From Vibrio campbellii CAIM 519 = NBRC 15631 = ATCC 25920 (GTDB lineage: Bacteria; Pseudomonadota; Gammaproteobacteria; Enterobacterales; Vibrionaceae), in NCBI RefSeq assembly GCF_002163755.1, contig NZ_CP015864.1, positions 1,178,001-1,242,000 of the forward strand: a DNA stretch of 64,000 nucleotides, read 5' to 3'. Shown piece by piece: positions 54,312 to 63,003 of this stretch (positions are counted from its first letter, which is position 1; each line of letters opens with the position of its first letter). The notes below the pieces were generated by a model. That model saw only the letters and a program-made list of their open reading frames with translations, searched no databases and was not told where the DNA came from. The position numbers and the translations under genes were made by a program.

Positions 54312-54453
54312 GGTCCTCTCCTTGCCTTCAAGTATCCTCACTTTGCACATGACCGGAACAGGTCAGAAATCCTTTCAAAAAAGGTTCCGATGACGCCATG
54401 AGGGATGTGCTTAGTACAAGCACTTTGGAAAGGAGACGTCATCGGAGCCTGTT

Positions 54454-55149
54454 TTAGTCGACTCGAGTGATGGTGACTTTCGCACCAGGGTTCAAGAAGC
54501 GGTGGTTCGCAGAGAGCGCAGAATTTGCAAATCCGTCATCTTGGCTAATAACACCAGCATGGAAAGCAACGACATCATTGCTATCATTACGAGCAGCATT
54601 AAAGCCCTCACCACCACCTGCGGGCCCCGGAATGGTGGCTGCAAGCTCATCGTTAGGCTCCGTACCGGAGTCCCAAACGTTCATGCCCATTTGATAGCTT
54701 TCACCGACCGCTAACGATTTTAGCGACAGCCCTGTTTCGCCAACAAAGGCATCATTGGTGTTAACGAACATAGACGCCACAGACAAGTAACCGTAACGAC
54801 TAGGGTCAACAGTGATGGTGACTTCATCTGAAGCCCCCGGCAGCACCAATCCGTTAACTGACACGCCTTGGTAAACATCGTCATTACTGTTCATCAGATT
54901 AATTAGCTCTGCGTTACTGCCACCCTCTGCAAGGTGCTCAAGTTCGACGGATGCGGCTTGGCCAATTTCAAACAGTTGGTAGTCACCGTTATGAGTGAGC
55001 ACTGCAAGCGGAGACATAGGTTGGTTCGCGGTTAGATTAGCGACGTTGACGGTGTAGCGATACGACTTAACTACATCGTTATCATCATCGCTTGGACAAC
55101 CGGCGAGCAAACCGACTGAAGCTGCTACGAGTAAGATTCTGACTTTCAT
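54454..55149 (-). CDS. Spondin-domain lipoprotein
   Basis: A 231-residue protein with a lipoprotein signal (LLVAASVGLLAGC) and a spondin_N domain: YTVNVANLTANQPMSPLAVLTH at the start, GLSLKSLAVGESY, and NHRFLNPGAKVTITRVD at the end. Such lipoproteins sit in the outer membrane or periplasm; the ligand is unknown. Preceded by a decayed remnant of a second copy. Confidence 0.85.
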   Translation of the reverse strand: MKVRILLVAASVGLLAGCPSDDDNDVVKSYRYTVNVANLTANQPMSPLAVLTHNGDYQLFEIGQAASVELEHLAEGGSNAELINLMNSNDDVYQGVSVNGLVLPGASDEVTITVDPSRYGYLSVASMFVNTNDAFVGETGLSLKSLAVGESYQMGMNVWDSGTEPNDELAATIPGPAGGGEGFNAARNDSNDVVAFHAGVISQDDGFANSALSANHRFLNPGAKVTITRVD

Positions 55150-55154
55150 ACATC

Positions 55155-55214
55155 CCCCTTACTTCACAACAATGGTGATGATCGCAACTGGGTTCAACCA
55201 ACGATGACTGCTGC
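55155..55214 (-). pseudogene. C-terminal remnant of a second spondin-domain gene
   Basis: The reverse strand reads about SSHRWLNPVAIITIVVK then stop, matching the end of the intact spondin protein (NHRFLNPGAKVTITRVD). The rest of the gene is missing; at about 55,215 the sequence switches to a different remnant. Confidence 0.55.
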
Positions 55215-55215
55215 T

Positions 55216-55365
55216 GTCTAGATCACTGAAGTGGGTAGAACCTTATGAGGTAAAGTATCGAAAGTGGTACGAAGAAGTGAAAACTTCACAGCAATATTCA
55301 ATCACTGAGCGAGAAGCTATCGAGTTGATTGCAGACCATGAAACGGCTATTTATCACTGTTGGTA
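55216..55365 (+). pseudogene. C-terminal remnant of an unknown gene
   Basis: One plus-strand frame reads SLKWVEPYEVKYRKWYEEVKTS-type sequence to a TAG at 55365 (about 49 codons) without a start signal. It abuts the spondin remnant, so the two mark a deletion junction. Confidence 0.45.
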
Positions 55366-55506
55366 GCAATACCATTCTGGAGCATCTGGTTTGCCTGCGC
55401 TCGACGCATTTTTGATAAAATATCACTAAAGCGAGATGAGCACACTTGAACCATGTGGAGTCGTGCAAGACAATATCTCTATTCATTTGCGCACCACTGA
55501 CTATTT

Positions 55507-56436
55507 ATGGTTAACCCAAAACTTATCGCCCTACTCCCTGATCTTGCTTCGTTTATCTTAGTGGTAAACGAAGGTAGCTTTACTGCTGCCGCCAAACAAC
55601 TCGGTGTGACACCGTCAGCACTCAGTAAGCTGATCACGCGCCTAGAGCAAGCACTCTCAGTAAAATTGTTTGAGCGCACCACTCGCAAATTGATCATCAC
55701 GCAAGCAGGGCAAAAAGTTTACGACCAAAGCATTGCCATGGTAAACGCGGCTCAGCAAGCGGTTGAATTGTCGGCGGAAGATCATGCCGAGCCCACTGGT
55801 GCTCTCACTGTGGCGGCTCCCGAAGCCTTTCTTAATTCCGTGCTTCAGCCATTTGTGCTGCCATTTCTAGATCGCTACCCAAATATACAGCTCAAACTGC
55901 GTGCTGCCGATGGTGAGATTGATCTGTTTCGCCAAAGCATCGATGTCGCGTTTAAGCTCACCGACAAACCCGATGAGAACCTGGTACTCAAAGAGATCAG
56001 CAAGACCAATCTGGTGTTGTGTGCTTCTCCAGATTACCTCGCCAAGCACGGTATGCCAGGGCACCCAACCGAGCTTGAGCAGCACGACTGTATTTACCTT
56101 GCAGAGAACGACAAAGACAACATCTGGTCGTTCTTTAAAGAGGAAGCGTTCCACTCGATTGCAGTGAGTGGCCGTTATGCTGTCAACCATTCACAAATGC
56201 GCTTAAATGGCGTTAAGTCCGGCTTAGGGATTGGGATCTTTCATGACTTCGTGATTAAAGACGCGTTAGAACAAGGTGAAGTGGTGGAAGTTCTACCAGA
56301 TTGGATGATCAAGAGTAATTACCACGGTGCTATCGCGATGCAGTATGCACAAACCAAGTACATGCCTGCTCGCCTGCGCGTGTTTATCGATTTCGTTAAG
56401 GAGCATTTAGTCTCCGAGGATACTAACCATGCTTGA
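55507..56436 (+). CDS. LysR-family transcriptional regulator
   Basis: A 309-residue LysR protein with the N-terminal helix-turn-helix (SFTAAAKQLGVTPSALSKLITRLEQAL) and an LTTR substrate-binding domain of the YafC/DmlR type. It is followed by a VOC-family gene in the same direction 26 nt on, so they may be co-transcribed. Confidence 0.93.
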   Translation: MVNPKLIALLPDLASFILVVNEGSFTAAAKQLGVTPSALSKLITRLEQALSVKLFERTTRKLIITQAGQKVYDQSIAMVNAAQQAVELSAEDHAEPTGALTVAAPEAFLNSVLQPFVLPFLDRYPNIQLKLRAADGEIDLFRQSIDVAFKLTDKPDENLVLKEISKTNLVLCASPDYLAKHGMPGHPTELEQHDCIYLAENDKDNIWSFFKEEAFHSIAVSGRYAVNHSQMRLNGVKSGLGIGIFHDFVIKDALEQGEVVEVLPDWMIKSNYHGAIAMQYAQTKYMPARLRVFIDFVKEHLVSEDTNHA

Positions 56437-56462
56437 GCTAACCATGTTTGAAGAGACGAACC

Positions 56463-56846
56463 ATGTTTAATGCCATTCATCACGTCGCGATCATTTGCAG
56501 CGATTACTCAAAGTCAAAATGCTTTTACACTGAAGTGTTGGGATTAAAAGTCATTGCTGAAAATTATCGTAAAGCCAGAGACTCACACAAGCTTGACCTC
56601 GCCTTACCTGACGGCAGCCAAGTTGAACTGTTTAGCTTTCCAGACGCACCGGAGAGACCGAGCTTTCCCGAAGCACAAGGGTTGAGACACCTCGCGTTTT
56701 TGGTTGATGACGTTGAGCAAGCAAAAGCCTACCTCGAATCGAATGACGTTGAAGTTGAGCCAATTCGTATTGATGAATTCACAGGCAAAGCGTTTACCTT
56801 CTTTCAAGATCCAGATGGCTTACCGCTGGAGATTTACCAGAAATAA
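56463..56846 (+). CDS. VOC-family protein (YaeR-like)
   Basis: A 127-residue vicinal-oxygen-chelate protein from ATG 56463: HHVAIICSDYSKSKCFYTEVLGLKVI, RHLAFLVDDVEQAKAYL and FFQDPDGLPLEIYQ contain the metal ligands His, His and Glu. Close to YaeR/GloA2 proteins; substrate unknown. Confidence 0.92.
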   Translation: MFNAIHHVAIICSDYSKSKCFYTEVLGLKVIAENYRKARDSHKLDLALPDGSQVELFSFPDAPERPSFPEAQGLRHLAFLVDDVEQAKAYLESNDVEVEPIRIDEFTGKAFTFFQDPDGLPLEIYQK

Positions 56847-56874
56847 AAAGAGCCAGCACTTAGCTGGCTCTTTT
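56846..56874. terminator. Bidirectional terminator
   Basis: AAAAGAGCCAGC and GCTGGCTCTTTT form a perfect 12-bp stem with a 5-nt loop between convergent genes. Confidence 0.93.
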
Positions 56875-56898
56875 ACTATTCCACTCTTTTCTGTGTTG

Positions 56899-58338
56899 CT
56901 AATTCAACGCTGTTTGCAGCTTCTCGATTCGGTTGAACAACAACCAATCCAGTGCGAGAACCGTCACAATCGCCAAGCCACCCATCGGGAACGCCAGACA
57001 CAATACGACTAACGTTGCCAAACCAAGCTTCCAAATGCCATCTTGCTGAAACTTAGGTGGCGCCCCCAATGCTGCACTGCGGCTAGGGCGACGAATCCAC
57101 CACATCACCACACCTGTGATTGAGATTAAGATGAACGCCAAACAGAACACCACGTTGAGTACTTTGTTAAGCACACTGACATCGCCTTGGTGCAATGACA
57201 CACCTGCCGCCATAAACTTGGCAAATAGGCTGTAATCTTGCCACGTCACGTCCACCAGCAAGCGACCGGAATATTGGTCCAAGTGACTGGTGCGATCTTG
57301 TCTTGGATCGGAAATATCACCGCCCATCGAGTTAGCCGCAACGGTATAAACGCCTGTTTCAGAGCGTGGCAAAAACAGCTTATAGCCCGTAAAGCCCATC
57401 ATTTCCGCTTTATGGATGATGTCGTCAATAGACAGCGCACCTTGGCTGCCTGCGTATGCCATATCTTCCTTCATATTGGCATGATCATGAGCGGGCTTAT
57501 CTTTTGACTCAGGCACAGCAGCAAGCTCTAAGTTCCATGGCATTTCTTCAGACGCACCATGATTTAGATCTTTGTGTGTCAGTATCGATTCTGGTTTCTC
57601 GCCCCATGTGTAATAAGTTGGGAAGGTATTCCACGCCTGCACCATTTTTGCTCCCCAAACTCCTGCCCAAGACAGACCCGAGATTAAAAAGAACAGCAAC
57701 ACAATCGACAACACGCCACCTAAGTTCGCGTGTAAATCTCGCATCAAAATACGAGTGCCGTTGCCAAAACGGATTTTCATAAAGCCTGCTCGGCTTGCGT
57801 TATCTCTTGGCAGCCAAAGGTACAAACCAGACACCAAAAGTAAAATGCCCAAACTTGCTGCAATTTCAATTAAGCGGTCGCCTAGGTCGCCGATGAGCAA
57901 AGTGCCGTGAATGCTGTTCATCAGTTCATAGATGCTATCACTACGGTCAATGGTGCCTTGCACGTCTCCTGTGTAAGGATTTACTGCAACAATCAGTGAG
58001 CTACCTTCTTGGTTTTGAATCGAGAATCGGTTGGCGATATCGGCCGTTTTAGCAGGTATAAATTGAGTGACATTAAAATCGGGATAGGTCTGCTTTACGG
58101 TTTCTAATTGGGTGGAGACAGGAACAGGTTGCTCTTGTGGCGAAACTTGTAATATCGCCTCGTATCGAGCCAGTTCGATTTCATCATCAAACAGCATCAC
58201 AAGCCCTGTAAGGGAAAGAATGAGCATGAACGGGATAACGAATAATCCTGCGTAGAAGTGCCATCGCCACGTCATAAAGTAGATGGATTTTGCGTGCGAG
58301 GCTTCCTTGAGTTGAGGCTTTGCCGAGTTTCTCAACAT
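56899..58338 (-). CDS. PepSY-associated membrane protein (iron uptake type)
   Basis: From ATG 58338 (AAGGAAA upstream) the protein has 479 residues. It carries about four membrane segments, PepSY-type domains and the motif MTWRWHFYAGLFVIPFMLILSLTG at the start. This PepSY_TM family often accompanies siderophore or haem uptake, as ferric reductase-like proteins. It follows a DUF2946 gene. Confidence 0.88.
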   Translation of the reverse strand: MLRNSAKPQLKEASHAKSIYFMTWRWHFYAGLFVIPFMLILSLTGLVMLFDDEIELARYEAILQVSPQEQPVPVSTQLETVKQTYPDFNVTQFIPAKTADIANRFSIQNQEGSSLIVAVNPYTGDVQGTIDRSDSIYELMNSIHGTLLIGDLGDRLIEIAASLGILLLVSGLYLWLPRDNASRAGFMKIRFGNGTRILMRDLHANLGGVLSIVLLFFLISGLSWAGVWGAKMVQAWNTFPTYYTWGEKPESILTHKDLNHGASEEMPWNLELAAVPESKDKPAHDHANMKEDMAYAGSQGALSIDDIIHKAEMMGFTGYKLFLPRSETGVYTVAANSMGGDISDPRQDRTSHLDQYSGRLLVDVTWQDYSLFAKFMAAGVSLHQGDVSVLNKVLNVVFCLAFILISITGVVMWWIRRPSRSAALGAPPKFQQDGIWKLGLATLVVLCLAFPMGGLAIVTVLALDWLLFNRIEKLQTALN

Positions 58339-58494
58339 ATGTATTTTCCTTTTTTTCATAGTTAAACGCCCAAATTCAGCCAAACGCATCCAGCGCATAC
58401 TTCATAGGTATGCGGCGCTATTTGACTTAGATTCGGGAGTACCACTGCTCGAAGTGGCAGTGTTGTTGGCTTTATTTACTTGTAATTGTTTTTG

Positions 58495-58854
58495 TTATGA
58501 GAAAAGGGAAACAGGTGGCGCGCGAGGAACTGGCGTTTCAAATCGCACACTTAGAGCCAAATAAGTGTAACTGTCAGAAATCACCGAGCTCAGTCGTGAA
58601 AGTATCGGTATCGTTGGAAGTGTATCGTGATGAAAAGTCGAGAAATGGCTAAAAGGACAAGGCTTGCCTTTGTGGCTAACGGAGTTGTCACCCTTTTCTA
58701 TCTGAACCAATTCAAAACCGTTAAGTGTACATAGCGTCGCCCACACACCCATGCTGTTACCATGAGCATTGATAACAGGCATCAGCGTCACTAGCACCCA
58801 ACTTAGAGCACTAGCAAATAGCATGGAGCGATAAAAAGGAATTAATCTACGCAT
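58495..58854 (-). CDS. DUF2946-like protein
   Basis: A 119-residue protein with an N-terminal hydrophobic segment, WATLCTLNGFELV and CPFSHFSTFHH, the Cys/His-rich pattern of DUF2946. These small proteins neighbour copper or iron uptake genes. It lies 157 nt before the PepSY gene in the same direction. Confidence 0.75.
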   Translation of the reverse strand: MRRLIPFYRSMLFASALSWVLVTLMPVINAHGNSMGVWATLCTLNGFELVQIEKGDNSVSHKGKPCPFSHFSTFHHDTLPTIPILSRLSSVISDSYTYLALSVRFETPVPRAPPVSLFS

Positions 58855-58970
58855 AACGGTGACTTAACAAATTTCACACAGCGTAACCAATTCTGAGTGA
58901 TAGCTCAAAAAGAGAATCAATAAGTGGATTCTGCCTCACAGGTTTTCTTGAACACCTCGATTGACAGGCA

Positions 58971-58997
58971 CAAAAAAGCCCGCCGTAGTGGCGGGCT
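58971..58997 (-). terminator. Terminator of the cytochrome b562 gene
   Basis: AGCCCGCC-gtagt-GGCGGGCT with an A-run on its left reads as a U-tailed hairpin leftwards. Confidence 0.92.
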
Positions 58998-59031
58998 GAT
59001 ATCGTATTCTTTCAAATAACTCAGTGAGCGA

Positions 59032-59421
59032 TTAGCCGAACAGCTTGCTCCAAATGCTTGGGTTACGCTTGTCGTGATACTCTTCACGTAGGCTATCGAT
59101 TTCACGCAGTTGGTCTTTAGCTTCCTCTAGCTTGCCCGCATCAAGATCCGCTTCAATCTTGTCTAGCGTTACCGTCAGCTTGTTAAAACCTTCTAGGTAG
59201 ATATCGAACTTCTCTGGTGGGTAGTTACCACGCTTAGATTGCTCGACGATCGCTTGCAAACTATCAATCGCAGATTTCATGGTGTCAACATCAGACGCTT
59301 CTGCCGCCTGTTTGAATTCCATCTTCATCTGCTTCATGCTTTGTTTTAAATCGACGGCTTCTGCCATTGCGTATGTTGAGCCCAACGCAATTACACACCC
59401 CAATACTAAAGGACGTAACAT
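59032..59421 (-). CDS. Cytochrome b562 family protein
   Basis: From ATG 59421 (GGAG upstream) the 129-residue protein has a signal peptide (MLRPLVLGCVIALGSTYAMA) and four helices. An early Met (KQSMKQMKMEF) and late His (EEYHDKRN) match the haem ligand positions of cytochrome b562, although a haem protein is not proven. Periplasmic. The longer open frame overlaps the neighbouring PHP gene and is not the start. Confidence 0.85.
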   Translation of the reverse strand: MLRPLVLGCVIALGSTYAMAEAVDLKQSMKQMKMEFKQAAEASDVDTMKSAIDSLQAIVEQSKRGNYPPEKFDIYLEGFNKLTVTLDKIEADLDAGKLEEAKDQLREIDSLREEYHDKRNPSIWSKLFG

Positions 59422-59521
59422 CTTCACTTCTCCATTGAATACCGAATTCTCAGTCGGCTTTTTATTGCGAGCAGTGTAAAGCAATCCCTTAACACTTGCA
59501 TAACCAAAAATGTAATCAAGT

Positions 59522-60277
59522 TTATGCGTTGCGAATCTCGTCATACTCTGCAATTGGCTTGCAGCCACGTAGCTCTAGGAAGGCTAAAAATTGTTGTGCT
59601 GAGTGGGTGATAACCTTACTGCTGTCGATACCAACTCTATCCATTAACTCACTAACCAAGCTTAGGTTACCCACATCGTGGCAGAAGTGCGCATCACTGC
59701 CCGTAGTGAAGAAGACACCGAGATCCTTACCGATTTGTGCAATCTCGTGACAGCGATCTACACTGCCCACTCGGCTGTTGCCTTTCAGTGTGGTGTTATT
59801 GATTTCAATCGCGACATTGCGCTCTTTTGCACACTTCAGCACGGCTTCAAAATCAAAGTCAAAGTTGGGGTTACCCAAATGACCTAGCGCATCTACACGG
59901 CCGTTTTTGATGATGTTCAACAGTGCTTCAGTATGCGTAGCGCTATCCGCAGGGCGAAATACTGGCTCGTGAAAGCTAGCAATCACCCAATCCAAATTGC
60001 GATCAACGCTCTCTGGAATGTCGATATCACCCTGAGTATTCATAATGTTGGATTCAACGCCGCGGATAATCGCAACACCTTCAAGAAAACGAGGCAGAAT
60101 TTTTTGGTTAGAGAAGAACCAGTAATGAGGCGCCCCCGGCATTGACTCAGCGTGATCGGTCGTACAGAACATATCGAGTCCGTTCTCTTTTGCCGATTTC
60201 GCGTTTTCAATCAACGTACTATAAGCGTGGCCGCTGGCGTACGTATGCGTGTGGGTATCAACCTTAAGTTCCATCAT
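59522..60277 (-). CDS. PHP-domain hydrolase (YcdX-like)
   Basis: A 251-residue PHP protein: DTHTHTYASGHAYST, TTDHAE, HEPVF, GHLGNP, and TGSDAH motifs hold the three-zinc site of YcdX-type phosphatases. Cytoplasmic; substrate unknown. The start is one of two adjacent ATG codons at 60277 and 60274. Confidence 0.95.
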   Translation of the reverse strand: MMELKVDTHTHTYASGHAYSTLIENAKSAKENGLDMFCTTDHAESMPGAPHYWFFSNQKILPRFLEGVAIIRGVESNIMNTQGDIDIPESVDRNLDWVIASFHEPVFRPADSATHTEALLNIIKNGRVDALGHLGNPNFDFDFEAVLKCAKERNVAIEINNTTLKGNSRVGSVDRCHEIAQIGKDLGVFFTTGSDAHFCHDVGNLSLVSELMDRVGIDSSKVITHSAQQFLAFLELRGCKPIAEYDEIRNA

Positions 60278-60362
60278 CTACTCTCTTGGTGCGCAAATTG
60301 ACGGCCCATTGTATACCCACAAGCAAGCTGTCGTCAGCCCAATCTTAGTTAGCAAACTAACC

Positions 60363-60803
60363 TTACTCTTCGCTGATGGTTTTGATCAAAGGCAGTGCCT
60401 TCTCCCAGCCGTGATTGAACATCGACACAAAATCACTGTGAGTATAAATGGTGATACTCAACAATAAGCGATCATCTAACGTGTCGATCTGATAGATCTC
60501 TCGTGATCCGATCCACTTTGAGGCTAGGTCGCCATCCAATTGCTGCCGATTATCTGGATTAAAGATGGCAACATGATGAAACTCGAGTTTGTGTAACGGC
60601 TGCACTGTATCAATGACCGCCCTCGTACCACCCATATCAGGGTCAAAAAAGGTAATATCACAACCCTCTTCCCATACACCATCAAATCGAGATTGAGGTG
60701 AAAAGGCTTGCGCCCATCGTTTGTATAATTCGACATCGGTCAGCACGCTCCATACGCGCTGAGGCGTCGCGGCAATCTCGACGTGATAGTTTAAAGTCAG
60801 CAT
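60363..60803 (-). CDS. SRPBCC-family protein
   Basis: A 146-residue START-like fold protein (VEIAATPQRVWSVLTDVELYKRW, WEEGCDITFFDPDMGG, ITIYTHSDFVSMFNHGWEKAL). These bind hydrophobic ligands or act as chaperones. Leader GGGAGAG before ATG 60803. Confidence 0.88.
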   Translation of the reverse strand: MLTLNYHVEIAATPQRVWSVLTDVELYKRWAQAFSPQSRFDGVWEEGCDITFFDPDMGGTRAVIDTVQPLHKLEFHHVAIFNPDNRQQLDGDLASKWIGSREIYQIDTLDDRLLLSITIYTHSDFVSMFNHGWEKALPLIKTISEE

Positions 60804-60911
60804 ATTTTCTCTCCCAGCACCTTTCTTGACGCTAGTTCAATCTAGTGAAAAATCAAACAGGCACTGACGTTTACACTTCATTTGTCACAGCTTGCTAGGC
60901 TAAACCTATCC

Positions 60912-61835
60912 TTAAGGTGTTTTAGGTCGCAGTAAATGTATACGGCGTGCCGAGAACCGAATCCAGCAGGTATTCATTACCGTCGCTAGGACAATTAAAC
61001 TGATGCCCATAACCTGAATATCACTCATTTGGTCTTCAAAGAACGCCCATTGCCACACCGCGGTAAAAAGCAGGTTGGTGAATATAAGTGGCGCTAATTG
61101 AGATCCACTACTTACCAGCTGATACGCTTTTGAACGAAATACCTGCGTATTAATAATCAGCAATGACATCAAGAATATGAGTGCGGTATTCGGCGTTTCA
61201 AACGTGTTTATCGACAATGAGTTAGCCAACACACTCGAATCATTGACCAACATGAGTGGCAAGATAAATAGAGCAGCAACACCAAAGGTCCAAAAATTGA
61301 TTTCTAGTGGTGATAGACCGCTCTTACTTGCTTTGTATAGCGTCAATTGAGAGCCTGAGTTCAATAACCCACCAGCAAGCCCCAGTAATAAGTCGACACG
61401 CCACGTAAACTCACCATCCGCACCAGCTAATAAAACGACACCAGAAAATGCCATCACAAGTGCGACTATTGTCGACATGCGGATTTGTCCACGCATAAAA
61501 AGCCTCTCCACAATTGGCATAAACAGTGGCCCGGTCGCGAACAGCACTACCCCTTCAACTAGAGTCAACGTTTGTAGAGAGGCGATAAAACATAACTGAC
61601 ACATACCAATGAAAAAAGCACGGAGCAAAATCGGTTTAATGGTATGGATGGTAGGTAATTTGAGATTTCTAAAGCGCAGCATGACCAATAAAATGAGAGC
61701 TGGAGTAAAGAAGCGTAAAAAACTGAACATGGTCACGGACAATTCGTCACTGAGCTGTTTTGCTAACAGTCCTGTAACAGATAAGCTTAACGTAGACATC
61801 AACATAAAGATGACGGGTTTATTTTCTTCTTTCAT
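60912..61835 (-). CDS. EamA (DMT superfamily) transporter
   Basis: A 307-residue protein with ten membrane segments in two EamA halves (SLSVTGLLAKQLSDELSV..., LAGGLLNSGSQLTLYK). Exporter of amino acids or metabolites by family. Divergent from a LysR regulator 142 nt away that may control it. Confidence 0.92.
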   Translation of the reverse strand: MKEENKPVIFMLMSTLSLSVTGLLAKQLSDELSVTMFSFLRFFTPALILLVMLRFRNLKLPTIHTIKPILLRAFFIGMCQLCFIASLQTLTLVEGVVLFATGPLFMPIVERLFMRGQIRMSTIVALVMAFSGVVLLAGADGEFTWRVDLLLGLAGGLLNSGSQLTLYKASKSGLSPLEINFWTFGVAALFILPLMLVNDSSVLANSLSINTFETPNTALIFLMSLLIINTQVFRSKAYQLVSSGSQLAPLIFTNLLFTAVWQWAFFEDQMSDIQVMGISLIVLATVMNTCWIRFSARRIHLLRPKTP

Positions 61836-61977
61836 TGGATACTCCTTAATTCACGGAGTATTTTAAGAAAAGGCACAAGCGAGAAATAGCGAGTATTTTT
61901 AAACGCTAATGTAAGTAAAACTTACAATACAAAGTTGTTTGAAGATGAAAAAAGAAGGCATTAGGAGTAAAGATACC

Positions 61978-62880
61978 ATGCGCAAGTTAGTCCCTTTGAA
62001 GTCCATCTACGCCTTTGTCGCGGTTGCCGAGACAGGCAGCATGACAGAAGCCGCTCAACTACTCTCAGTAAGCCATTCCGCTGTGAGTCAAGCCATCAAA
62101 TCTCTCGAAAGCCAAGTGAATAAACCGCTGTTCGATCGAGTCGGTCGCCAAGTTCGTCTCAATAACGACGGCAAAAAATATTACCGCAAAGTCGCCCCTG
62201 CACTCGAGCAGATCGTTGATGCAACAGAAGCGCTCCTTCACGACCAAAATTCAAAACGGATTACCTTTAATATGGCCAATTCACTGGCCCTGCATTGGTG
62301 GATTCCTAGAATGTCGAGTTTACAAGACTTCGCTCCGCAACTTGATGTTCGCTTATCCAACCTTATTGGGCAGTTCAGTTTGGAACAAGAAGGTATTGAT
62401 GCTGCTTTAGTGCACGGTAGCCCTCAAGAGTGGCAAGATTACTACTGCGAGAAGTTGAGCGACGATGAGTTAGTCCTGGTGTGCAGCCCAGAACTATTAG
62501 ATCAACCAAATAGCCAAGACATCAAACAGCTGTTATCAACCTACCCAATTATTGAAGTCACCAATGACCGCCGCAAGCACGATTGGCAAATCTGGCAGGA
62601 ACAAACTGGCATAGAAAGGCCAAAAGGAAAAAAACCGGTTACCTTTGACATGTCCATTCAAGCAGTACAAGCGACCATTCGCCGTCTGGGCTTGCTGGTC
62701 ACACATCGATTGTTCGTAACAGATGACATCAAATACGGCCAGTTGGTCGAACTAGGACAGCCTATCGTTAATCCATCCCAACAATTCTACTTGATATGTC
62801 CACCGCATAAACTTAAGCATGAAGCCTTTCATTTGTTACGTTCTTGGCTACGACAAGAATTTAGTCAAACGAAAGCGTAA
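61978..62880 (+). CDS. LysR-family transcriptional regulator
   Basis: A 300-residue regulator from ATG 61978 (AGGAGT 9 nt upstream). Helix-turn-helix: SMTEAAQLLSVSHSAVSQAIKSLESQV. The ligand domain follows (GcvA-like). It faces the EamA gene across a shared promoter region. Confidence 0.93.
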   Translation: MRKLVPLKSIYAFVAVAETGSMTEAAQLLSVSHSAVSQAIKSLESQVNKPLFDRVGRQVRLNNDGKKYYRKVAPALEQIVDATEALLHDQNSKRITFNMANSLALHWWIPRMSSLQDFAPQLDVRLSNLIGQFSLEQEGIDAALVHGSPQEWQDYYCEKLSDDELVLVCSPELLDQPNSQDIKQLLSTYPIIEVTNDRRKHDWQIWQEQTGIERPKGKKPVTFDMSIQAVQATIRRLGLLVTHRLFVTDDIKYGQLVELGQPIVNPSQQFYLICPPHKLKHEAFHLLRSWLRQEFSQTKA

Positions 62881-63003
62881 CTTGTTGAGTATTAGCAAGG
62901 TATTAGCTAGGCATTAAGACATTTATTCGTTTTCTAGGTGAATAGAATAATGCCGGAATTGGTATAAAGTAAGAAGAGTACTTTCAAACCCAAGGACGGT
63001 TTT

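Noticed and set aside
59422..59568. N-terminal extension of the cytochrome b562 frame
   Set aside because: It overlaps the PHP hydrolase gene and lacks a leader, while ATG 59421 has one and gives a clean signal peptide.
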